A DNA stretch of 64,000 nt, taken from Nocardia beijingensis NBRC 16342. Lineage in GTDB: Bacteria > Actinomycetota > Actinomycetes > Mycobacteriales > Mycobacteriaceae. The translations under genes and the position numbers were made by a program. Positions 59,295 to 64,000 of this stretch are shown here, one piece after another. Below the pieces are notes generated by a model that did no database searches, had not been told where the DNA came from, and saw only the letters and a list, made by a program, of their open reading frames with translations. The number at the start of each line of letters is the position of its first letter. Position 1 is the stretch's first letter. The stretch spans positions 1-64,000 of the forward strand of contig NZ_BDBC01000002.1 of NCBI RefSeq assembly GCF_001612785.1. The letters are read 5' to 3'.

Positions 59295-60544
59295 TGCTGA
59301 GGCGGCGGATGCGCCGCACCGCCGCCGTAGCGGCGGGGCTGGCGGTGGCGCTCGGCGTCACCGGCTGTCAGTGGGACGGATTGAATTCGCTTCCGATGCC
59401 AGGTACCGAGGGCACCGCGCCCGGCTCGTACCAGGTGCTCGTTCAGATGCCGAACGTCACCACGCTGACCAGGAATTCACCGGTGCGGGTGCACGATGTG
59501 GCCGTCGGCACCGTGTCGAAGATCGAGGTGCAGGACTGGCACGCGCTGGTCACCGTCACGTTGAACCCGGATGTGCGCCTGCCTGCGAACGCCGTCGCCG
59601 AGATCGGGCAGACGAGTTTGCTCGGCTCCAACCATCTGGAACTCTCCGAGCCGACCGATCAGCCCCCGGAAGGCCAGTTGAAGGCGGGCGACGTCATCCC
59701 GCTGGCTCGCGCTGGCGCCTATCCGACCACCGAGCAGGTGCTGTCCTCGCTGTCGGTGGTGCTCAACGGCGGTGGCGTCGCGCAATTGGAAACCATCACC
59801 CATGAGCTCAACTCCGCGCTCACCGGGCGCGAGGACGCCATCAGGGACCTGCTGCCGCAGCTGAACGAGCTGACCACGAACCTGGACCGCCAGACCGGCG
59901 ACATCATCGCCGCGATGAGCGGACTGGACCGGCTCGGCGGTCAGCTGGCCGAGCAGCGCGACGTGGTGGCGGCGGCGATCGAGCAGATCCATCCGGCGTT
60001 GACCGTGCTCGCCGATCGCCGCGCGAACATCACCAGGGCGATCACCGCGCTGGGCGAGCTGAGCGACGTCGTGCGGCGCATCGTCGCCGCCAGCGGTGAG
60101 GACCTGAAGGCCAACCTGCGCAGTCTCGTGCCGGCGCTGAAATCGCTGTCGGACACCGGCAGCGACCTGACCGAGGCACTGAAGATCCTGGCCACCTTCC
60201 CGTTCCCGATGAAGAACCTGGATCACGCGATCAAGGGCGATTACCTCAATCTGTTCATGACCGTGGACATCACCGGCAAGCGGCTGGATTCGAACTTCCT
60301 CACCGGAACGCCGCTGGGCGGACGGTTCGGCGGCGTGGAAGGCGCGCTCGGCAGCTTCGCGCCGGGCACGGCCGCGCAGAACGGCGACCCGGCTACCGGC
60401 CCGTTGCAGGCGCCGCCCCCCGCGCCGAGTCAACCGGCCCCGACCATCCCGGGACTGCCGCCGATCCCCGGCATTCCCGCCATTCCCGGGTTGACCGTGC
60501 CCATGCCGGGCAATACCGCGCCGCAAGGGGGTCCGGGACAGTGA
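59291..60544 (+). CDS. mce4E: Mce-family lipoprotein Mce4E
   Basis: 417 aa from ATG 59291, overlapping the mce4D stop. A lipoprotein signal peptide ends in the lipobox 'LGVTGC' (Cys at about residue 26), the hallmark of the E member of Mce operons (LprN type). The MCE domain ('YQVLVQMPNVTTLTRNSPVRVHDVAVGTVSKIEV', 'NAVAEIGQTSLLGSNHLEL') is followed by a helical stalk and a Pro-rich tail with 'PGLPPIPGIPAIPGL'. Confidence 0.93.
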   Translation: MMLRRRMRRTAAVAAGLAVALGVTGCQWDGLNSLPMPGTEGTAPGSYQVLVQMPNVTTLTRNSPVRVHDVAVGTVSKIEVQDWHALVTVTLNPDVRLPANAVAEIGQTSLLGSNHLELSEPTDQPPEGQLKAGDVIPLARAGAYPTTEQVLSSLSVVLNGGGVAQLETITHELNSALTGREDAIRDLLPQLNELTTNLDRQTGDIIAAMSGLDRLGGQLAEQRDVVAAAIEQIHPALTVLADRRANITRAITALGELSDVVRRIVAASGEDLKANLRSLVPALKSLSDTGSDLTEALKILATFPFPMKNLDHAIKGDYLNLFMTVDITGKRLDSNFLTGTPLGGRFGGVEGALGSFAPGTAAQNGDPATGPLQAPPPAPSQPAPTIPGLPPIPGIPAIPGLTVPMPGNTAPQGGPGQ

Positions 60545-61965
60545 AGCTCACCCGGTTCGTCCGTACCCAGCTGATCATCTTCTCCGTGCTGACGGTGATC
60601 GGCCTGGTGGTCATGGGCGGCACGTACGTCAAACTGCCCGCGATGTTCGGCATCGGGCGCTACGAGGTCACCGTGCAACTCGCCGCGACCGGTGGGCTCT
60701 ACCCGACGGCCAACGTCGCCTATCGCGGCACCAACGTCGGTGTGGTGAAGGAGGTCCGGCTGACGCCGGTCGGGGTGGACGCGAAGCTGTCCATCGCCAG
60801 CGACTACAAGATTCCCGCCGATGTGGACGCGTGGGTGCGCAGCGTCTCCGCGGTCGGCGAGCAATACGTGGACCTGGTGCCCGCGCAGAACCGCACGGGC
60901 GGAAACCTGCGCGACGGCAGCGTGATCCCGGTGGAGCGCACCAAGCTGCCGCAAGATGTCGGCGCGCTGCTCGACCAGGCCGACCGGCTGCTGTCGAGCG
61001 TCGCGGACACCCGGTTGAAGCAGGTCATCGACGAGGCGTTCCTCGCGTTCAACGGCGCAGGACCGGACCTGCAACGGTTCATCGACTCCGCCTCGCTGCT
61101 GGTGCAGGAAGCGCAGGCGAACGCGGAGCCGACGAAGCGACTGCTCGATCAGATCGGGCCGCTGCTGGACACGCAGACCCGCTCGGATGCCGCGATCCGT
61201 TCCTGGACCGCCGATCTCGCGACGGTCACCGACCAGCTGCGCGGGCACGACCCCGCGCTGCGTGGCATCCTGCGCGACGGCCCGTCCTCGATGCAGCGGG
61301 TGACCAACCTGTTCGAGGACCTGCGCCCGACCCTGCCGCTGCTGCTGTCGAATCTGGTCAGCGTCGGTCAGGTCGCCGTCACGTATCACGCGGGGCTGGA
61401 GCAGATCCTGGTGGTCTATCCGCCGCTGGTCGCCGCGCTGCTGACCGCCGTCCGCGGTCCGCTCGAATATGGCGCGCTGGTCGACTTCATGGCGCTGGTC
61501 AACGACCCGCCCGCGTGCACGACCGGTTTCCTCCCGCCGGATCAGCGGCGCTCGCCGAGCGAACTCGACACCCCCGACACGCCGCCCGGCCTGTACTGCA
61601 AGGTGCCGCAAGACGCTCCGGAGGCGGTGCGCGGCATCCGCAACACGCCGTGCGCCGAGGTGCCCGGCATGCGCGCCCCGACGCCGGAACTGTGCCGCAC
61701 GGGGTACGTTCCGATCGGCGACAACCCGCCGTTCGGGCCGCCGCATCCGGTGGCGCCCGCCGCGGCGCCCGCGGAGGAGCCCCCGGTCGTCGCGCCGGCG
61801 AGTTACGGCGGCGGCACACCAGCCGCCGCGCGGTCCTACGACCCGGCCACCGGTGTCTACATCGGCCCCGACGGCCGGACATACCGGCAGGGCGATATCG
61901 GACCGAGCGGTTCTGGCACGGTACCGTCGAGCTGGCAGGCGATGCTCGAGGAGCAGCAACGATGA
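60541..61965 (+). CDS. mce4F: Mce-family protein Mce4F
   Basis: 474 aa from GTG 60541, overlapping the mce4E stop (GTGA). Anchor helix 'QLIIFSVLTVIGLVVMGGTYV', MCE domain 'YEVTVQLAATGGLYPTANVAYRGTNVGVVKEVRL' and 'VDAWVRSVSAVGEQYVDLV', stalk, then a long Cys- and Pro-rich C-terminus ('PPACTTGFLPP', 'LYCKVPQDA', 'NTPCAEVPG', 'PELCRTGY') ending in a low-complexity tail. It closes the six-member Mce set. Confidence 0.92.
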   Translation: MKLTRFVRTQLIIFSVLTVIGLVVMGGTYVKLPAMFGIGRYEVTVQLAATGGLYPTANVAYRGTNVGVVKEVRLTPVGVDAKLSIASDYKIPADVDAWVRSVSAVGEQYVDLVPAQNRTGGNLRDGSVIPVERTKLPQDVGALLDQADRLLSSVADTRLKQVIDEAFLAFNGAGPDLQRFIDSASLLVQEAQANAEPTKRLLDQIGPLLDTQTRSDAAIRSWTADLATVTDQLRGHDPALRGILRDGPSSMQRVTNLFEDLRPTLPLLLSNLVSVGQVAVTYHAGLEQILVVYPPLVAALLTAVRGPLEYGALVDFMALVNDPPACTTGFLPPDQRRSPSELDTPDTPPGLYCKVPQDAPEAVRGIRNTPCAEVPGMRAPTPELCRTGYVPIGDNPPFGPPHPVAPAAAPAEEPPVVAPASYGGGTPAAARSYDPATGVYIGPDGRTYRQGDIGPSGSGTVPSSWQAMLEEQQR

Positions 61966-62750
61966 GTGAGAGCAACGGAGAAGGTCACCGCACCCGACGG
62001 CGTGCGGTGCGCTCGGCCGGGCCTCCGGTCGAGGAGAACGCGACCGGCGGCGTGCCGGCCGTGACTGAGCAGGCCCCTGTCGCCGCCGATACCGGCGTCA
62101 CGGACAGCAAACCGAGTTCGGTGGCGGCCGAACCGAAGGCCGCCTCGGCCGACCGACCAACGGCCGGTGACGCACGCGCCGACGCGCCGAAAGTTGCTGT
62201 GCGGAAAGCCGACCCGGAGCCGGACTCCGAGACGACGCAGGCCGAGCCCGCCCGGAGCGAGCGGCGTGGTCTCTCGCGCATCCTCGCCACGGCCGCGGCG
62301 GCGCTGCTGGTCGTCGTGCTCGTGACCGGCGCGGTCGTCTCGGCGCTCGTGATGCACCGGGCGCACGAACGCGACGAGCGCCGCGCCGAGTACGTGGACA
62401 CCGCCAGGCAGGCGATCGTCAACCTGACCACCATTCGCGCCGACACGGCCAAGCAGGACATCGACCGGATCCTCTCGCTGGCCTCGGGGGAGTTCAAGAC
62501 CGAGTTCGACGGCCGGGTGGACCCGTTCACCAGCATCGTGCAGCAGGCCAAAGTGGTCTCCAGCGGCGAGATCGTGGAAGCCGCGCTGGAAAGCGACGAC
62601 GACTCCTCCGGGCGGGTGCTGGTCGCCGCCAAGCAAACACTGACCAACGCGGGCCAGGCCGAGCCGCAGACCAGGTACTACCGGTTCCGGGTCACCGTGT
62701 CGCGCGGCGATTCCGGGCTGACGGTGTCCAACGTGGAGTTCGTGGCATGA
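61962..62750 (+). CDS. Mce-associated membrane protein (Mas4A-like)
   Basis: 262 aa from ATG 61962, overlapping the mce4F stop. Residues 1-105 are a disordered, charged cytoplasmic part rich in Ala, Pro, Glu and Asp. One transmembrane helix follows ('ILATAAAALLVVVLVTGAVVSALVM', about 107-131), then an exported NTF2-like domain ('AIVNLTTIRADTAKQDIDRILSLASGEFKTEFDGR'). This is the architecture of Mce-associated proteins such as Rv3493c, which support the Mce complex. Confidence 0.88.
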   Translation: MSESNGEGHRTRRRAVRSAGPPVEENATGGVPAVTEQAPVAADTGVTDSKPSSVAAEPKAASADRPTAGDARADAPKVAVRKADPEPDSETTQAEPARSERRGLSRILATAAAALLVVVLVTGAVVSALVMHRAHERDERRAEYVDTARQAIVNLTTIRADTAKQDIDRILSLASGEFKTEFDGRVDPFTSIVQQAKVVSSGEIVEAALESDDDSSGRVLVAAKQTLTNAGQAEPQTRYYRFRVTVSRGDSGLTVSNVEFVA

Positions 62751-63241
62751 ACGGCAACGGAATTCGAGCCAAGATCCTGCTCGCCCTGCTCGGCGTGGTG
62801 GTCGCCGCGGCCGCGGTGGTCGGCGGCGTCAACGGCTACCGGTACTGGGACCGTGCGCAGAGCGAACAGGCGCGCAAGGACGCGGTCGCGACGGCGGGAC
62901 GCACCGTCGAGGCCATGTTCACCTACACCCCGCAGACCGTGGACACCGAACTGCCCAAGTCGGCCGACAACCTCACCGGCGACTTCCGCGCCGACTACTT
63001 GACGCTGATCGAGAAGCAGATCGCGCCCGGCGCCAAGGAGAAGCAGCTCACCGTCACCGCGACCACCCAGGCGGCTGGTGTCATCTCCGCCGACCGCTCC
63101 CACGCGCAAGTCCTGCTGTTCCTCAACCAGGTGATGACGAGCAAGGACACCCCGCAGGGCACCACGACCGGCAGCCGAGTCCGGGTCTCCCTGACGAAGT
63201 CCGATTCGCACTGGTTGGTGTCGGCGGTGACTCCGGTTTGA
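62747..63241 (+). CDS. Mce-associated membrane protein (Mas4B-like)
   Basis: 164 aa from ATG 62747, overlapping the previous stop (ATGA). An N-terminal transmembrane helix ('ILLALLGVVVAAAAVVGGVNGY', residues about 8-29) precedes an exported NTF2-like domain ('RTVEAMFTYTPQTVDTELPKSADNLTGDFRADYLTLIEKQI' region). It corresponds to Rv3492c and ends the operon. The histidine kinase gene that follows faces the other way. Confidence 0.88.
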   Translation: MNGNGIRAKILLALLGVVVAAAAVVGGVNGYRYWDRAQSEQARKDAVATAGRTVEAMFTYTPQTVDTELPKSADNLTGDFRADYLTLIEKQIAPGAKEKQLTVTATTQAAGVISADRSHAQVLLFLNQVMTSKDTPQGTTTGSRVRVSLTKSDSHWLVSAVTPV

Positions 63242-63256
63242 CGCCGCTCCGGTTCG

Positions 63257-64000
63257 CTAGGACGACGTCGGTGTGCGCGGCAGCCGCACCGTGAACGTCG
63301 TCCCGGCCTCAGGCGAACTCCGCACGCCGACCGCACCGCCGTGCGCCGTCACCAGCGCCTGCACGATGGACAAACCGAGCCCGGTGCCGCCACTGCTGCG
63401 GGCGCGGGAGGTGTCGGCGCGGTAGAAGCGCTCGAAGACGCGTTCGGCGTCCTCCGCCGCCAGGCCGGGACCGGTGTCGGCCACTTCGAGCAGCACCTCG
63501 TCCGGGCCGGGAGTGAGCAGCACCGTCACCTTCGCGCCGGGCGCGGTGTGCGTGAGGGCGTTGTTCAGCAGATTGCCAAGGACCTGGCGCAGCCGTGCCT
63601 CGTCGCCGATCACCTCGAGCGTCCCCTCGCCCGGCTCGATCTTCAGCTCGATGGTGCGGACGGGCCCGTCGGAGTGTCCCGCGGCGACCACGGCGCGCGC
63701 GTTGTGCACCCCGTCGCTGGCGACGGCGAGCAGGTCGACCGGACCGAGTTCCAGCGGGCGCTGGGCATCCAGCCGCGCGAGCGTCAGCAGGTCTTCCACG
63801 AGCACGCCCATCCGCTGGGCTTCGCGCTCGATCCGGTCCATGAACGCGGCGGGGTCGTCGGTGGCGCCTTGGCGATACAGCTCGGCGAAGCCGCGGATCG
63901 TGGTCAACGGGGTGCGCAGCTCGTGACTGGCGTCGGCGATGAAGCGGCGCATGCGCTCCTCGGACCGGCGTGCCGCCTCCTCGGAGGCGGCGGTGGCGGT
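63257..64000 (-). CDS. Sensor histidine kinase (N-terminus beyond window)
   Basis: The frame is open from the right edge to the stop at 63257, giving 247 residues of the C-terminal kinase core. Present are the end of a HAMP-like linker, the H-box 'FIADASHELRTPLTTIRGFAE' region with the phospho-acceptor His, the N-box 'RLRQVLGNLLNNALTH', the G1 'VADTGPGLAAED', F-box 'VFERFYRAD' and G2 'SGGTGLGLSIVQALV'. It is an OmpR-group, HisKA/HATPase kinase like those of TcrY/TrcS/MprB type. Sensor and response regulator lie outside the window, so the stimulus is unknown. Confidence 0.9.
   Translation of the reverse strand, partial: TATAASEEAARRSEERMRRFIADASHELRTPLTTIRGFAELYRQGATDDPAAFMDRIEREAQRMGVLVEDLLTLARLDAQRPLELGPVDLLAVASDGVHNARAVVAAGHSDGPVRTIELKIEPGEGTLEVIGDEARLRQVLGNLLNNALTHTAPGAKVTVLLTPGPDEVLLEVADTGPGLAAEDAERVFERFYRADTSRARSSGGTGLGLSIVQALVTAHGGAVGVRSSPEAGTTFTVRLPRTPTSS

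Overview
The window is high-GC actinobacterial DNA, and gene content and order point to the mycolic-acid group (Mycobacteriales), most likely Nocardia or a close relative such as Rhodococcus. The evidence is a steroid/cholesterol catabolic locus collinear in many parts with M. tuberculosis Rv3492c-Rv3565, a complete mce4 importer operon, type VII (ESX)-associated proteins and an EspR-type regulator. I saw no rRNA, tRNA, CRISPR array, transposase or integrase.

Layout. 1-3.7 kb: a leftward, translationally coupled ESX/WXG100-type cluster, cut by the left edge. 3.9-9.1 kb: accessory genes (DUF427 protein, MarR-MFS operon, cupin/TetR divergent pair, berberine-bridge-type oxidase). 9.3-26.3 kb: a nearly complete KstR2 regulon for steroid rings C/D (HIP-CoA): fadD3-echA-fadE31-fadE32-fadE33, fadE30-ipdF, kstR2-fadA6, echA20-ipdA-ipdB-ipdC and two SDR genes. 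Three KstR2-type palindromes sit directly upstream of -10-like hexamers and probably leaderless GTG starts. 26.4-30.0 kb: an insertion-like block with a secreted GSAGL-repeat protein coupled to an ImmA/IrrE protease and a membrane protein, convergent with an EspR-like regulator.

30.4-54 kb: KstR-type side-chain and uptake genes (fadA5, cyp125, ltp3-ltp4-DUF35, F420-type oxidoreductases, fadD genes, echA19-fadD19, fadE26-fadE27, fdxD, hsd4B), with seven KstR-like boxes (TNNAACNNGTTNNA). They are interrupted by accessory patches: hypothetical and secreted proteins, a SigG-like sigma factor with a VOC protein, a toxin-antitoxin remnant, and a flavin monooxygenase with its TetR regulator. 53-63.2 kb: yrbE4A-yrbE4B-mce4ABCDEF plus two Mce-associated genes, preceded by a KstR-like box. 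The right edge cuts a sensor histidine kinase.

Together, Mce4 would import sterol; CYP125, FadD19, EchA19, FadE26/27, Hsd4B, FadA5 and the Ltp/DUF35 proteins act on the side chain; the FadD3/FadE30/IpdF/IpdC/EchA20/IpdAB/FadA6/FadE31-33 set removes the last two rings. Genes for ring A/B degradation (ksh, kstD, hsa), the chsH1-chsH2-ltp2-fadE28-fadE29 module and kstR itself are absent here and would have to lie elsewhere. Functions are assigned by family recognition and gene order; no database search was run.
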